Source of the DNA: Microbacterium testaceum StLB037 | GTDB lineage: Bacteria > Actinomycetota > Actinomycetes > Actinomycetales > Microbacteriaceae | NCBI RefSeq assembly: GCF_000202635.1 | Contig: NC_015125.1 | Span: forward strand, 2,232,001 to 2,296,000 | Length of the DNA stretch: 64,000 bases | Direction of reading: 5' to 3' | Shown: positions 52,770-61,960 of the stretch, one piece after another | Position numbering within the stretch: position 1 is the stretch's first letter | Layout: each line of letters starts with the position of its first letter | The notes under the pieces: generated by a model | The model's input: the letters and a program-made list of their open reading frames with translations, nothing else | What the model was told of the DNA's origin: nothing | Database searches by the model: none | Program-made: the position numbers and the translations under genes

Positions 52770-53816
52770 TCAGGCCGCGACAGCCGCCGGCGACGCGATC
52801 AGCTCGAGCGTCTGCGCGCGCCCCACGGACGCGTCGAGCGACTCGCCGTCGTACGCGCCCGCGACGGGCGACACCATGATCTCGTCGACGCCGTACTGCG
52901 CGGCAAAGGCGGCGAGCTGACCCTGCACGTCGTCTCCCGTGCCGACGAACCACTTCTGGCGGCTCGAGGCGATCATCGACTCGGCCATGGCGTCGAACGG
53001 GTCGGCCTTCGCCTGTTCCACGGTCTCGAGCGCGGTCAGCGGGCGACCGGTGCGGATCCGCGCCATCATCCGCAGCTGCGGCAGCGCGCGCTCCTCGGCC
53101 TCTTCGGCGGTGGGCGCGGCGACGACGTTGGCCGTGACGAAGGTCCGAGGACCCTCGCCCGACTCGTTCGGGACGAACTGGTCCCGGTACAGCCGGAGCG
53201 CGTGCTCCAGCCCTTCGCCGGCGAAGTGATTGGCGAACACATATGGCAGACCGAACGAAGCCGCGAGCTGCGCGGAGTAGTCGCTCGAACCGAGCAGCCA
53301 GATCTGCGGCATCCCGGATGCCAAGGGCGTGGCCTTCACCTGATACTCGGTGCCCGAGGTGAAACGCACCGTCGCCCCCTCGGGGGAGGTGAGAGCCATG
53401 ATGTCGGTCACATGGTCGGGGAAGCGTGAGACGTCGCTCGTCGTGCCCGAGCGGTTGAGCAACTGCGTGATGACCGGGTCGCTGCCGGGGGCGCGGCCGA
53501 TGCCGAGGTCGATCCGGTCGGGGGCGATCGCCTCGAGTGCGGCGAACTGCTCGGCGACGATGAGCGGCGAGTGGTTCGGCAGCATGACGCCGCCCGACCC
53601 GACGCGGATGCGCGAGGTGCGGGCGGCGGCAGCGGCGATCAGCACGGGGGGAGTCGTCGACGCGACGGCGGGCATGTTGTGATGCTCGGCGAACCAGTAC
53701 CGGCGGTAGCCGAGCCGGTCCGCGCGCTCCACCAGGTCGAGGGCCGAAGCCACGGCTTGAGCGCTGGTCTGTCCCGCACGAACCGGGACGAGGTCGAGAA
53801 CAGAGAGGGAGGGCAT
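52770..53816 (-). CDS. LLM-class (luciferase-like) flavin-dependent oxidoreductase
   Basis: This 348-residue TIM-barrel protein of the bacterial luciferase-like group has LDLVPVRAG, YRRYWFAEHHNMPAVAST, GGVMLPNHSPLIVAEQFAALEAIAPDRIDLGIGRAPG and MPQIWLLGSSDYSAQLAA. It would use reduced FMN or F420-like flavin; the substrate is unknown. The ATG at 53816 follows GAGGGAGGGC and starts the conserved strand directly. It is a single gene convergent with pheA. Confidence 0.92.
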   Translation of the reverse strand: MPSLSVLDLVPVRAGQTSAQAVASALDLVERADRLGYRRYWFAEHHNMPAVASTTPPVLIAAAAARTSRIRVGSGGVMLPNHSPLIVAEQFAALEAIAPDRIDLGIGRAPGSDPVITQLLNRSGTTSDVSRFPDHVTDIMALTSPEGATVRFTSGTEYQVKATPLASGMPQIWLLGSSDYSAQLAASFGLPYVFANHFAGEGLEHALRLYRDQFVPNESGEGPRTFVTANVVAAPTAEEAEERALPQLRMMARIRTGRPLTALETVEQAKADPFDAMAESMIASSRQKWFVGTGDDVQGQLAAFAAQYGVDEIMVSPVAGAYDGESLDASVGRAQTLELIASPAAVAA

Positions 53817-53902
53817 CACCCCCGTGTCAACCGCGCCGCCGTGTCGTCTATTCCGTCGGAGCGGGCGCGGCAACCCCCCTCGCGGCTTCGCGTCGAGCCG
53901 CC

Positions 53903-53908
53903 TACCCT
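53903..53908 (+). promoter_or_regulatory. -10-like TACCCT, leaderless spacing
   Basis: TACCCT matches TAnnnT and lies 6 nt before the ATG at 53915. Confidence 0.45.
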
Positions 53909-53914
53909 CCCGGC

Positions 53915-54220
53915 ATGAGCGACGACCAGGCAGGCGACATGCAGGACGACGGACAGACGATGGTGCGCACGCAGATCGCGATCGACGAGGCGTCCTTCTT
54001 TCTCGCGCAGGGGCAGGATCTCCCCGAGTTGAGATCTCGGATCGAACAAGCCGTCCAGGCGGGCGGCCGCTTCGTCTCCTTCGTCGTGGTGGGCAACCGC
54101 GAGGTGAGCGCCCTCTTCACCGCGCATTCGCGCGTGGCACTCTCGGTCGAGACCGTCCAATACGACCCGCGTGACACGGGCGACTCGGACGATCCGTACG
54201 GCGGGTTCTTCGACGCCTGA
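53915..54220 (+). CDS. small conserved-looking protein of unknown function
   Basis: This acidic 101-residue protein has no signal peptide or membrane helix. DDGQTMVRTQIAIDEASFFLAQGQD and FVSFVVVGNREVSALFTAHSRVAL suggest an alternating beta-alpha fold; the C-terminal DDPYGGFFDA is acidic and Gly-rich. I do not recognise a family. Codon usage looks coding. It precedes the Asp23/Gls24 gene by 121 bp on the same strand. Confidence 0.7.
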   Translation: MSDDQAGDMQDDGQTMVRTQIAIDEASFFLAQGQDLPELRSRIEQAVQAGGRFVSFVVVGNREVSALFTAHSRVALSVETVQYDPRDTGDSDDPYGGFFDA

Positions 54221-54341
54221 GCCCGCGGCATCCGTCCTCAGCTTTCTCTCAGGAAATCGCCGTGACGAATCCGCTTCCCGCCGCGTCTTACTCATGACAT
54301 CGCGGGACACACGGTCCCGGAGACGACGGAAGGAAAGTGCA

Positions 54342-54767
54342 ATGGCTACCCCCACCACCCCCGCCACCCCCACCACCGCCACGAAGGACGGCGGCTCGAC
54401 CGTCATCGTCGACGCCGTCGTCGCCAAGGTCGCCGGCATCGCCGCGGCCGAGGTCCCGGGCGTCCACGCTCTCGGCGGGGGCGCAGCCCGCGTGATCGGC
54501 AACATCCGCCAGGCTGTCGGCGCCAAGGACTACGCCCAGGGCGTGAGCGTCGAGGTGGGCGAGACCGAGGTCGCCGCCGACATCGCGATCCAGGTCGACT
54601 ACCCGGAGCAGCTGCAGCGGGTGGCCTCGAACGTCCGCGCGGCGGTGCACCAGGCCATCACCGAGCTCGTCGGCATGAAGGTCGCCGAGATCAACGTGAC
54701 CGTCGTCGACGTCTACATCCCGGGCGATGACGACGAGGACACCGCGGACGACACGCGCGTCAACTGA
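54342..54767 (+). CDS. Asp23/Gls24-family envelope stress protein
   Basis: This 141-residue protein has a Thr/Pro-rich tail, then the Asp23 domain (about 18-125): TVIVDAVVAKVAGIAAAEVPGVHAL, GVSVEVGETEVAADIAIQVDY and VGMKVAEINVTVVDVYIP. The C-terminus is acidic. Homologues sit at the membrane under alkaline or envelope stress; the precise role is unclear. The ATG is preceded by GGAAGGAAAG, a strong ribosome site. A terminator hairpin follows 13 bp after the stop. Confidence 0.92.
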   Translation: MATPTTPATPTTATKDGGSTVIVDAVVAKVAGIAAAEVPGVHALGGGAARVIGNIRQAVGAKDYAQGVSVEVGETEVAADIAIQVDYPEQLQRVASNVRAAVHQAITELVGMKVAEINVTVVDVYIPGDDDEDTADDTRVN

Positions 54768-54779
54768 CGACCGTCTGTC

Positions 54780-54810
54780 AGGGGCGTCACCGAGAGGTGG
54801 CGCCCCTTTC
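54780..54810 (+). terminator. rho-independent terminator after the Asp23 gene
   Basis: AGGGGCGTCAC pairs with GTGGCGCCCCT (one G-T wobble) over a 6-nt loop, followed by TTTC. It lies between convergent genes. Confidence 0.75.
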
Positions 54811-54849
54811 GCGTGTCCGGATGCCGCGACCGCGGGCGATCCGTCGGCG

Positions 54850-56220
54850 TCAGCCGCCGTGCCGGACCTCGGCGTAGGCGTCGAGAGCGCGCTTGCGCGT
54901 CTCGCCGAGGTCGACCATCGGCTCGGGAGGGTTCTCGCCGAGGTACTCCGGCGCCCACTCCCGCACGTACGCGTCGTGCGGGTCGAACTTCTTGCGCTGC
55001 GTGTCCGGGTTGAACACGCGGAAGTACGGGGCGGCATCCGCCCCGGATCCCGCGACCCACTGCCAGTTGAACGGGTTGCTCGCGGCATCCGCATCCACCA
55101 GGCAGTCCCAGAACCACTGCTCGCCGTGGCGCCAGTCGATGAGCAGGTTCTTGATGAGGAAGGATGCCGTGACCATGCGCACGCGGTTGTGCATGACCCC
55201 GGTGTGCCAGAGCTGACGCATCCCGGCATCCACGACGGCGACGCCCGTCTTGCCCTGCTGCCAGGTCTCGAGGTGCGCGCGGTTCAGCCTCGGCCACGGG
55301 AACGCGTCGAAGTTCCGCCGCCAGTTCACCGTGGCGATGTCGGGGGAGTGGTAGGTCACGTGCCAGGCGAACTCGCGCCAGACGAGTTCGGAGAGGAAAC
55401 CGCTCGCGCTTTGCGCATGCTCGCCCGAACCGCGGTGCGCGATCGTCTCGTGCCACACCTCGTAGGGGCTCAGCTCTCCCCAGCGCAGGCGCGGAGAGAG
55501 GTTCGAGGTCGCCCCGCCGGCGAACTCGTCGCGGTATTTCGAGTAGTCGCCGAGGTCGTCGTCGAGGAACTCCTTCAGGCGCGCCTTCCCCGCGGGCTCG
55601 CCCGGCTCCCACGTCTCGCGGAGGCCGCCGGCCCAGTCGGGTTTCGTGGGCAGCAGGTCCCATGCGGCGAGGTCGTCGCCGTCGACGTGTCCGTCGAAGC
55701 CCGGAACCTTGCGCGCCTCCGGCATCGGCGGACGCGGCGCAGGAAGCTTCTGCACCGCCCGGGCGAACGGGCTGTAGACCCCATAGGGCTTGTCGGCCTG
55801 GGTGCGCACCGTCCACGGTTCGTACAGCAGGTTCGCCGCGAACGACGCGACGGTCACCCCGTCGCCCCGCAGCTTCTCCTTGATGCCCGCGTCGATCTCG
55901 CGTTCGACCCCGCCGTAGCGCCGGTTCCAGAACACCGCCCCCGCGCCCACCTCTTCGACCACCGCGGGAACGACCTCGGCCGCTCGGCCCCGCCGCAGCA
56001 CGAGTCGGCCGCCCCGCTCCTCGAGGCGTTCGCCGAGGGATGCCAAAGACCCGTGCAACCACCAGCGCGCCGCCCCGCCGATCGAGCGGACGCCGTCCGA
56101 CTCCTCGTCGAGGAGGTACAGCGCCACGATCGGCTCCTCGCGGTCGAGCGCGGCGCGCAGCGCCGGGTTGTCGGTGAGTCGAAGGTCGTCGCGGAACCAC
56201 ACGACGGAGGGCGATGGCAT
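54850..56220 (-). CDS. phr: deoxyribodipyrimidine photolyase
   Basis: This 456-residue cryptochrome/photolyase protein uses FAD and light to split cyclobutane pyrimidine dimers. The N-terminal Rossmann antenna domain begins VVWFRDDLRLTDNPAL. The C-terminal FAD domain has SPRLRWGELSPYEVW, ELVWREFAWHVTYH, GMRQLWHTGVMHNRVRMVTASFL and NPFNWQWVAGSG. Length and the WxTGxMHNRxRM block fit class I CPD photolyase. ATG start with TAGCGT 6 nt upstream, a leaderless pattern. Confidence 0.95.
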   Translation of the reverse strand: MPSPSVVWFRDDLRLTDNPALRAALDREEPIVALYLLDEESDGVRSIGGAARWWLHGSLASLGERLEERGGRLVLRRGRAAEVVPAVVEEVGAGAVFWNRRYGGVEREIDAGIKEKLRGDGVTVASFAANLLYEPWTVRTQADKPYGVYSPFARAVQKLPAPRPPMPEARKVPGFDGHVDGDDLAAWDLLPTKPDWAGGLRETWEPGEPAGKARLKEFLDDDLGDYSKYRDEFAGGATSNLSPRLRWGELSPYEVWHETIAHRGSGEHAQSASGFLSELVWREFAWHVTYHSPDIATVNWRRNFDAFPWPRLNRAHLETWQQGKTGVAVVDAGMRQLWHTGVMHNRVRMVTASFLIKNLLIDWRHGEQWFWDCLVDADAASNPFNWQWVAGSGADAAPYFRVFNPDTQRKKFDPHDAYVREWAPEYLGENPPEPMVDLGETRKRALDAYAEVRHGG

Positions 56221-56226
56221 CCCTCG

Positions 56227-56232
56227 ACGCTA
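56227..56232 (-). promoter_or_regulatory. -10-like TAGCGT, leaderless spacing, for photolyase
   Basis: On the minus strand TAGCGT is followed by 6 nt (CGAGGG) and ATG. Confidence 0.5.
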
Positions 56233-56387
56233 TCCACCGTGGCATCCCGCCCGCCGGGCTTGACACCCGGCGCGCGCCCGGCCCGTCCCCCGCCCGCGCG
56301 ACGCGCGCCCGGCCCGGCCCGCGCGCCCGGCCCCGCCCGCCTGCCCGGCCCCGCCCGCGCGCCTGCCCCCGCCCGCCCTCGGCGAAA

Positions 56388-56415
56388 CCGCACGTGTTTG
56401 CCGAGACCGCATCCG
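56388..56415. other. stem-loop in a C-rich gap downstream of the lipid-kinase gene
   Basis: CTCGGC(G)AAAC pairs with GTTTGCCGAG over 7 nt with one bulge. It lies 72 bp past the minus-strand kinase-like gene's stop. The rest of 56233-56486 is low-complexity CCCGCCCGCGCG sequence with no gene. Confidence 0.5.
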
Positions 56416-56486
56416 TTCGGCGTCGAACGCCTGCGTCCTCGGCCAAAGGATGCGTTCTCGATGGACGGCGGCCCGCGCCGCCGCCG

Positions 56487-57776
56487 TCAGAGCGTCGAGG
56501 TGTCGTGGCCCTTCGGCAGCGCGACCACGAGCCCACCGGCGATGATGCGGGTGTAGATGCGCGTCGCTTCGCCGAACTCGTCGCCGTCCAGCTCGATCGG
56601 CTGTGCGGGGGCCGTGGCCAGCTCGATGCCCGTGCCGCGCAGGTAGCGCACCGACGTGTCCTTGCGACGCTCGAGCACGCGCCTTCCGGCGCGGAACTTG
56701 CGCAGCACCGAGTTGTCCCACACGATGCTGCGCCACACGCCCAGCCAGCCCAGCACACCGCTCGGTTGCAGGACGGCCACGTCGAGGCGGCCGTCGGCGA
56801 CGGAGGCATCGGGGATCAGCGCCACGCCGCCCTGCAGGGCGCCGCAGTTCGCGAAGAGTACGCTCTGCACCTTCGCGGAGTGCAGACGATGCCCGTCGAG
56901 CTGGTACATGACGCGGAACGGCTTGGCCGACACGAGTGAGCGCGCCGCACCGTCGACGTAGGCGACCCAGCCGACCTGCTTCTTCAGGTCGTCGCGCGTG
57001 TTCTGGATCATCGCGGCATCCAGTCCGATGCCCGCCATGACCGAGAACCCGTGCTCTTCGACCTCGCCGTCGGCGCGGCGGATGCGCGCCAGTCCGGTGT
57101 CGATGGACAGGATGTCGCCGTCGAAGGTCGCGCGGATCATCGCGTCGGTGTCCGTCAGCGGGAGGTTGAGGTTGCGGGCGAGCAGGTTCCCGGTGCCGCT
57201 CGGGATGATCGTCAGGGGGACGCCCGTCGAGGTCAGCGCCTCGGCCACCGCGCGCACCGTGCCGTCGCCACCGGCCACCAACACGGCATCCACCTTCTCG
57301 TCGAGAGCGGCGCGCGTCGCGTCATCGCCGAGGTCGTCGACCGTCGTCTCGTAGAACAGGGGCTCGGCCCAGTCGGCTTCTGCGGCGAGCCCGGCCACGC
57401 GGGTGCGCAGGGTCTCGGGGTCGACCTTCGTGGGGTTGTACACGAGGGCGGCACGCTTCTGCGTCGTCGGTTCGGCATCCATCGGGGCCTCCTCGCCCTC
57501 GACGTCGACGCGCTGCGTCTTGCCCGGCTCCTCCGCCGACGAGTCCGGCGCGACGTCCTCCGGCTGATGGATGGTGTCGTCGGGCTCGGCGGCGTCCTTG
57601 GGATCGGGGATGTCCTTGCGCGGACGGTCGCTCACGTCATCGCCGAGACGGGCGGCGTGGAAGTCCTCACCCGAGCCCTCGGCGGCGGCGGCATCCGCCT
57701 TCACCTCGTCGGGTGCGTCGGCGGGGACGTTCTCGGGGGACTCCGCGTCGTCACGCGGCGCGTCAGGGGCGGCCAT
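56487..57776 (-). CDS. diacylglycerol kinase-family lipid kinase with acidic N-terminal extension
   Basis: This 429-residue protein has a DAGK catalytic domain from about residue 107: ALVYNPTKVD, VAGGDGTVRAVAE (ATP loop), TIIPSGTGNLLARNL, FSVMAGIGLDA and PIELDGDEFGEA. It probably phosphorylates a lipid such as diacylglycerol, at the membrane. About 98 residues before it are acidic and Pro/Asp-rich and not part of the family. The start at 57776 has GGTGGAGCA and a TATGGT box just before it; an ATG at 57482, preceded by GAGGAGG, would give a standard 331-residue protein. Both may be used. Confidence 0.88.
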   Translation of the reverse strand: MAAPDAPRDDAESPENVPADAPDEVKADAAAAEGSGEDFHAARLGDDVSDRPRKDIPDPKDAAEPDDTIHQPEDVAPDSSAEEPGKTQRVDVEGEEAPMDAEPTTQKRAALVYNPTKVDPETLRTRVAGLAAEADWAEPLFYETTVDDLGDDATRAALDEKVDAVLVAGGDGTVRAVAEALTSTGVPLTIIPSGTGNLLARNLNLPLTDTDAMIRATFDGDILSIDTGLARIRRADGEVEEHGFSVMAGIGLDAAMIQNTRDDLKKQVGWVAYVDGAARSLVSAKPFRVMYQLDGHRLHSAKVQSVLFANCGALQGGVALIPDASVADGRLDVAVLQPSGVLGWLGVWRSIVWDNSVLRKFRAGRRVLERRKDTSVRYLRGTGIELATAPAQPIELDGDEFGEATRIYTRIIAGGLVVALPKGHDTSTL

Positions 57777-57782
57777 TGCTCC

Positions 57783-57788
57783 ACCATA
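57783..57788 (-). promoter_or_regulatory. -10-like TATGGT before the lipid-kinase gene
   Basis: On the minus strand TATGGT lies 6 nt before the ATG at 57776, supporting that start as the leaderless 5' end. Confidence 0.45.
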
Positions 57789-57929
57789 GGACCGCGATCC
57801 CCTCCCGAACGGGGGAATCGGCCGGGGTTGACGACCGGATGCCGTTGCCCCATGGCCCGAACGGCGCGCCCGTGTTCCGTGGCCCGGTGCAGGCCGTCGG
57901 CGGCGCGGAACCGAGGTCGATGCCGACCG

Positions 57930-57935
57930 TAGGAT
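57930..57935 (+). promoter_or_regulatory. -10-like TAGGAT, leaderless spacing, for serS
   Basis: TAGGAT is followed by 6 nt (GGACGC) and the GTG of serS. Confidence 0.55.
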
Positions 57936-57941
57936 GGACGC

Positions 57942-59207
57942 GTGATCGACCTGACTCTGCTGCGTGAAGATCCCGAGCTCGTGAAGCGCTCCCAGATCGC
58001 CCGCGGGGAGTCGCCGGACTCGGTGGACGAGGCCCTCGCCGCCGACCGCGACCGCCGCGCCGCCATCACCGCCTTCGAGGAGCTGCGCGCCGCGCAGAAC
58101 GCGCACGGCAAGCGCGTCGCGCAGGCACCCAAAGAAGAGAAGGCCGCTCTCGTGGCCGAGGCCAAGCAGCTCAGCGAGCAGGTCAAGGCCGCGCAGCACG
58201 CGGTCGGCGAGGCCGAAGCCGCCGCCGACGCCGCGCTCGCGAAGATCGAGAACATCGTCCTCGACGGCGTCCCCGCCGGGGGCGAAGAGAACTTCGTCAC
58301 CCTCCGCACGCATGGCGAGATCCCGACCTACGACTTCGAGCCGCGCGACCACCTCGAGCTCGGCGAGATGCTCGGTGCGATCGACATGGAGCGCGGCACG
58401 AAGGTCTCGGGCAGCCGCTTCTACTTCCTCACCGGCATCGGCGCGCGCCTCGAGCTCGCGCTGATGACGCTGGCCCTCGACCGCGCTCTGCAGGCCGGCT
58501 TCACCCCGATGATCCCGCCGACGCTCGTGCGCCCAGAGGTCATGCGCGGCACCGGCTTCCTCGGCCAGCACGCCGACGAGGTGTACCACCTGCCGAAGGA
58601 AGACCTGTACCTCGTGGGCACGAGCGAGGTCCCCCTCGCCGGGTACCACATGGACGAGATCCTCGACCTCGAGCGTGGCGCCAAGCGTTACGCCGGTTGG
58701 TCCACCTGCTACCGCAGCGAGGCCGGGTCCTATGGCAAGGACACCCGCGGCATCATCCGCGTGCACCAGTTCAACAAGCTCGAGATGTTCGTCTACACCG
58801 ACCCGGCGGATGCCGAGGCCGAACACGACCGCCTCGTCGCGATGCAGGAAGCGATGCTGCAGGACCTGGGGCTCGCCTACCGCGTGATCGACGTGGCCGC
58901 GGGCGACCTGGGCTCCAGCGCCGCGCGCAAGTTCGACATCGAGGCCTGGGTCCCCACGCAGGACGCGTACCGCGAGCTCACGAGCACCTCGAACTGCACG
59001 ACCTACCAGGCTCGTCGTCTCAACACGCGTTTCCGTCCCGAGGGAAGCAAGACCGCCCCGGTCGCGACCTTGAACGGCACGCTCGCGACCACCCGCTGGA
59101 TCGTCGCCCTGCTCGAGACCCACCAGCGCGAGGACGGGTCGGTCACGGTCCCCGAGGTCCTGCGGCCGTACCTCGGCGGCCTCGAGGTCATGGAGCCGAT
59201 CGCGTGA
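57942..59207 (+). CDS. serS: serine--tRNA ligase
   Basis: This 421-residue class II synthetase charges tRNA-Ser. [22 protein letters not shown] begins the N-terminal helical arm (to about 105), which grips the long variable arm of tRNA-Ser. The catalytic core has motif 2 [41 protein letters not shown] and motif 3 [18 protein letters not shown] start. The stop overlaps the HAD gene (GTGA). A tRNA-Ser gene lies 2.6 kb away. Confidence 0.98.
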   Translation: MIDLTLLREDPELVKRSQIARGESPDSVDEALAADRDRRAAITAFEELRAAQNAHGKRVAQAPKEEKAALVAEAKQLSEQVKAAQHAVGEAEAAADAALAKIENIVLDGVPAGGEENFVTLRTHGEIPTYDFEPRDHLELGEMLGAIDMERGTKVSGSRFYFLTGIGARLELALMTLALDRALQAGFTPMIPPTLVRPEVMRGTGFLGQHADEVYHLPKEDLYLVGTSEVPLAGYHMDEILDLERGAKRYAGWSTCYRSEAGSYGKDTRGIIRVHQFNKLEMFVYTDPADAEAEHDRLVAMQEAMLQDLGLAYRVIDVAAGDLGSSAARKFDIEAWVPTQDAYRELTSTSNCTTYQARRLNTRFRPEGSKTAPVATLNGTLATTRWIVALLETHQREDGSVTVPEVLRPYLGGLEVMEPIA

Positions 59208-60100
59208 CCGACGAGGCCGCTCTCCCCGACACCGGCGCCGTCGAGAGCGCGCCGAAGCAGGAGGCGGCCGACGCCGTCGCCGAGCTGGCCGACGCCCCCG
59301 TCGCGCGCATGCTCATCGCGCTCGACGTCGACGGCACCGTGCTCCTCGAAGACGACACCCTCAGCCCCGGCGTCGTCGAGGCGGTCGCCGGCGCCCAGGC
59401 GGCGGGCCACGAGGTCATGCTGGCCACCGGCCGCAGCTGGGGCAGCACGCACACGATCATGGACCGTCTCGGCATCCGTCCCGAATACGCCGTGTGCTCG
59501 AACGGCGCGATCGTCATGCGCCGCATCGGAGACGGGGATGCCGCGCCCTATGAGCGCGCGCACGTCGAGACGTTCGACCCGACCGAGGTCCTCACCCTCC
59601 TCGGCGAGCACCTGGCCGGAGCGCATTTCCTGGTCGAGCTGCCCGACGGCTCGCGTCTGTTCACCGACTACCTCGATGACTGGAACCTCGAGGGCGCGAA
59701 CCGCGTGACCTTCGCCCAGTTGTCCGAGCAGCCGGTGTGCCGTGTCGTCGTGGTCGCCCCCGAGAAGACCGACAAGGACTTCCTGCAGCTGGTCGAGCGC
59801 ATCGGTCTCAATCAGGTGTCGTACGCGATCGGCTGGACCGCCTGGCTCGACATCGCTCCGCAGGGCGTCGACAAGTCCACGGCGCTCGAGCTCGTGCGCG
59901 GGTGGCTCGGCATCCCCGCGGAGCGGGTGCTCGTCATGGGCGACGGTCGCAACGACATCGAGATGATGCAGTGGGCCGTGCGCAACGGCGGCCGCGCGAT
60001 CGCGATGCACCAGGGTCCGCCCGAGGTGCACGCCGCGGCGGGAGAGGTCGGCCTCTCGGTGACCGAGGGCGGCGTCGCCGCGGTGCTGCGCGCGCTGTAG
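59204..60100 (+). CDS. HAD-superfamily phosphatase (Cof type)
   Basis: This 298-residue protein has a 35-residue Ala/Glu-rich tail and then motif [16 protein letters not shown], motif II around LATGRSW, a C2B cap with [29 protein letters not shown] and motif [14 protein letters not shown]. Cof-type HADs dephosphorylate sugar phosphates or cofactors in the cytoplasm. GTG at 59204 couples it to serS. The substrate is unknown. Confidence 0.93.
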   Translation: MTDEAALPDTGAVESAPKQEAADAVAELADAPVARMLIALDVDGTVLLEDDTLSPGVVEAVAGAQAAGHEVMLATGRSWGSTHTIMDRLGIRPEYAVCSNGAIVMRRIGDGDAAPYERAHVETFDPTEVLTLLGEHLAGAHFLVELPDGSRLFTDYLDDWNLEGANRVTFAQLSEQPVCRVVVVAPEKTDKDFLQLVERIGLNQVSYAIGWTAWLDIAPQGVDKSTALELVRGWLGIPAERVLVMGDGRNDIEMMQWAVRNGGRAIAMHQGPPEVHAAAGEVGLSVTEGGVAAVLRAL

Positions 60101-60102
60101 CC

Positions 60103-60297
60103 CTAGATGTGCGCGGCGTGCCCGGGGCGGTGGCTCGCGACGCTCGCGACGGTCCACGCCAGCAGCCCGAACGGCGGCAGGAGCAGAAGCGCCATCGTCC
60201 ACGTGGCCTTCAGGCCGACGGAGACGTGAGCGTCGCGGACGGTGACGACGGTGGCCCAGATGGATGCCGCGTAGATGAGCGCGAAGGCGATGAGCAT
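60103..60297 (-). CDS. small two-helix membrane protein
   Basis: This 64-residue protein has two membrane helices: MLIAFALIYAASIWATVV and TWTMALLLLPPFGLLAWTVASVA. The polar loop is KDA-type (RDAHVSVGLKA) and the tail HRPGHAAHI. The layout resembles PLDc_N-type small membrane proteins. The start at 60297 is fixed by AAGGAGGGGAACCCC; an upstream in-frame ATG at 60321 lies ahead of that ribosome site. Function unknown. Confidence 0.8.
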   Translation of the reverse strand: MLIAFALIYAASIWATVVTVRDAHVSVGLKATWTMALLLLPPFGLLAWTVASVASHRPGHAAHI

Positions 60298-60435
60298 GGG
60301 GTTCCCCTCCTTGTCGAACAAGGCCCGCTGCGGAGGGCGGTGGGCTGTTTTTCCCCGGTTTACGCCGACGTCCGGGCGAACTCAAGCGCCGGCGGCGTGC
60401 GCTGGGTGAACCGATATCCGCGGCTTATCGTTCGT

Positions 60436-61701
60436 TCAGGAAGGGATGCCGTGCCCCGCCCACGCGGACCGCATCGCGGCGCGCAGCACACGCGTGTCAG
60501 CGCGGTCGAGGGCACGTCGACCGCGGTCGAATGCCGCGCGCGCGGCATCCTGGAAGAGATGCTCGTGCGCCGGCGAGGTGGCCGCCAGCGACGCGAGACA
60601 CTTCTGCAGGCGAACCTGCACCTCGACGTCGGCCGCTCCGTCGCGTGCGAGCGGACGGAAGGCATCGGCGACGAGATCGCGCAGCGTCGGCGGGGTCACG
60701 AACACGCGCTCATAGGCGACGTCGTACGACGGCTCGGTGACGAGAGCCCGGGAGAGCACGCGCTGGAGGGCCGCGATTACCTCGATGGCCGTGCCCGGGT
60801 CGTTCGTCGCGGCCGAGAGCGCGCGACTGCCGATCTCGGTGAGGGCGATCACGCCGAACCGCGGGTCCTGCTCGAACGTGCGGTGGTGTTCGAGACGGAA
60901 ACAGCGACGGATGCCGGCCCTCAGCGCGTCATCGATGTCGCCGCGCACGAATGTCAGCGGCACACGCGCGTCGGCGATGCGTCCCGGCGACGCATGGACG
61001 TGGATGTCGACCCCGTGGGAGTGCGCGAGTCGATCCAGGCCCGCGATGTCGACGTGCGTGACGTATCCCACCTCGTCGGCGCTGACCGCGGTGGCATCCG
61101 CCGGGGTGCGGGTGCTCCGCCGCGCGCCCAGCGTGGGCGAGGAGGCCCAGAGCTCGAGCGAGGTCGTCGCCGCTTTCTCGACACGGTCGATGACGTCGGC
61201 CATGCGTCCGAAGGTGGAGAGGTGCGAGATCCAGCGCAGCAGCGTGACGACGACGATCGCGATGATGACGAGGGTGCCGACGAAGAGGATCGTCCGACCC
61301 TGTTCGGTGTAGTAGTCCGTCGACAGGGCGACGATCCCGACGAGGGAGAAGGCGAACGCGCCGACGAAGGTCGACACGGCGTTCTGCGAGGTCGGGTCGG
61401 CGATGAGCAGAGAGGTCGAGCGGGGTGTCGCCGTGGTCGTCGCGGACGAGAACGCCGTCACCATCGCCGTCACCGAGAAGGTGCTCACGGTGAGCATGGC
61501 CGTCGCGATGATCTGCAGTAGCGACCCCACCGCGTTCTGGCCGAGGTCGATCGAGAACGAGAACGGCAGGAGCGGCCCGAGGAACCGCGCCGCCAGGGCT
61601 ACGAGCACCGCGATCACCGTGAAGATCGCCGCCCGCACCCAGACCTGCCGTCCGAGACGAAGGAAAAAGGATGCCACCGACCCGCGCACTGCTTTCGCCA
61701 T
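60436..61701 (-). CDS. DUF2254 membrane protein
   Basis: This 421-residue protein has four TM helices in residues about 20-160 (IFTVIAVLVALAARFLGPLL, LLQIIATAMLTVSTFSVTAM, FVGAFAFSLVGIVAL, ILFVGTLVIIAIVVVTLL), then a cytoplasmic region with ISHLSTFGRMADVIDRVE and GYVTHVDIAGLDRLA. This is the DUF2254 layout; the function is unknown. The ATG at 61701 has TAGCGT 7 nt upstream. It stands alone. Confidence 0.9.
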   Translation of the reverse strand: MAKAVRGSVASFFLRLGRQVWVRAAIFTVIAVLVALAARFLGPLLPFSFSIDLGQNAVGSLLQIIATAMLTVSTFSVTAMVTAFSSATTTATPRSTSLLIADPTSQNAVSTFVGAFAFSLVGIVALSTDYYTEQGRTILFVGTLVIIAIVVVTLLRWISHLSTFGRMADVIDRVEKAATTSLELWASSPTLGARRSTRTPADATAVSADEVGYVTHVDIAGLDRLAHSHGVDIHVHASPGRIADARVPLTFVRGDIDDALRAGIRRCFRLEHHRTFEQDPRFGVIALTEIGSRALSAATNDPGTAIEVIAALQRVLSRALVTEPSYDVAYERVFVTPPTLRDLVADAFRPLARDGAADVEVQVRLQKCLASLAATSPAHEHLFQDAARAAFDRGRRALDRADTRVLRAAMRSAWAGHGIPS

Positions 61702-61708
61702 GCGCCCG

Positions 61709-61714
61709 ACGCTA
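61709..61714 (-). promoter_or_regulatory. -10-like TAGCGT, leaderless spacing, for DUF2254 gene
   Basis: On the minus strand TAGCGT is followed by 7 nt and ATG. Confidence 0.5.
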
Positions 61715-61785
61715 GTCAGGGCACCGCGCGGTCGGTGGGGGCTGGACGCGCGGCCCACCGCGCCCTCGGTAGACTCGGTCGACCG

Positions 61786-61870
61786 GGAGGGTTGTCCGAG
61801 CGGCCGATGGACCTGGTCTTGAAAACCAGTGGGCAGCAATGTCCCGTGGGTTCGAATCCCACACCCTCCG
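61786..61870 (+). tRNA. tRNA-Ser (anticodon UGA)
   Basis: This 85-nt tRNA has acceptor stem GGAGGGT/ACCCTCC and discriminator G. The anticodon loop CTTGAAA sits on stem CTGGT/ACCAG with TGA at 61820-61822. A long variable arm typical of tRNA-Ser and T-arm GTGGGTTCGAATCCCAC follow. CCA is not encoded. TAGACT (61770-61775) is a plausible -10 box. A strong terminator follows. Confidence 0.98.
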
Positions 61871-61874
61871 CAAC

Positions 61875-61915
61875 GAGAGAACGCGGGCCCGCAGGGTTCC
61901 GCGTTCTCTCATTTT
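61875..61915 (+). terminator. rho-independent terminator of tRNA-Ser
   Basis: GAGAGAACGCGG (61875-61886) pairs perfectly with CCGCGTTCTCTC (61899-61910) over a 12-nt loop, followed by ATTTT. Confidence 0.9.
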
Positions 61916-61925
61916 GACCGGTCAA
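61914..61925. promoter_or_regulatory. perfect palindrome TTGACCGGTCAA upstream of toxin-antitoxin genes
   Basis: A perfect 12-bp palindrome lies 22 bp before the TATAAT box of the antitoxin gene. It is a candidate autoregulatory operator of the antitoxin. Confidence 0.45.
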
Positions 61926-61947
61926 GCGGGATGCGAACCCACGACGC

Positions 61948-61953
61948 TATAAT
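61948..61953 (+). promoter_or_regulatory. consensus -10 TATAAT, leaderless, for toxin-antitoxin operon
   Basis: TATAAT lies 7 nt before the antitoxin ATG, so the mRNA should be leaderless. It is the best -10 match in the window. Confidence 0.75.
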
Positions 61954-61960
61954 TCTGTAC

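Noticed and set aside
56487..59123. An 878-codon frame joining antisense serS to the lipid kinase
   Set aside because: The upstream half is the complement of serS, which has all synthetase motifs on the plus strand.
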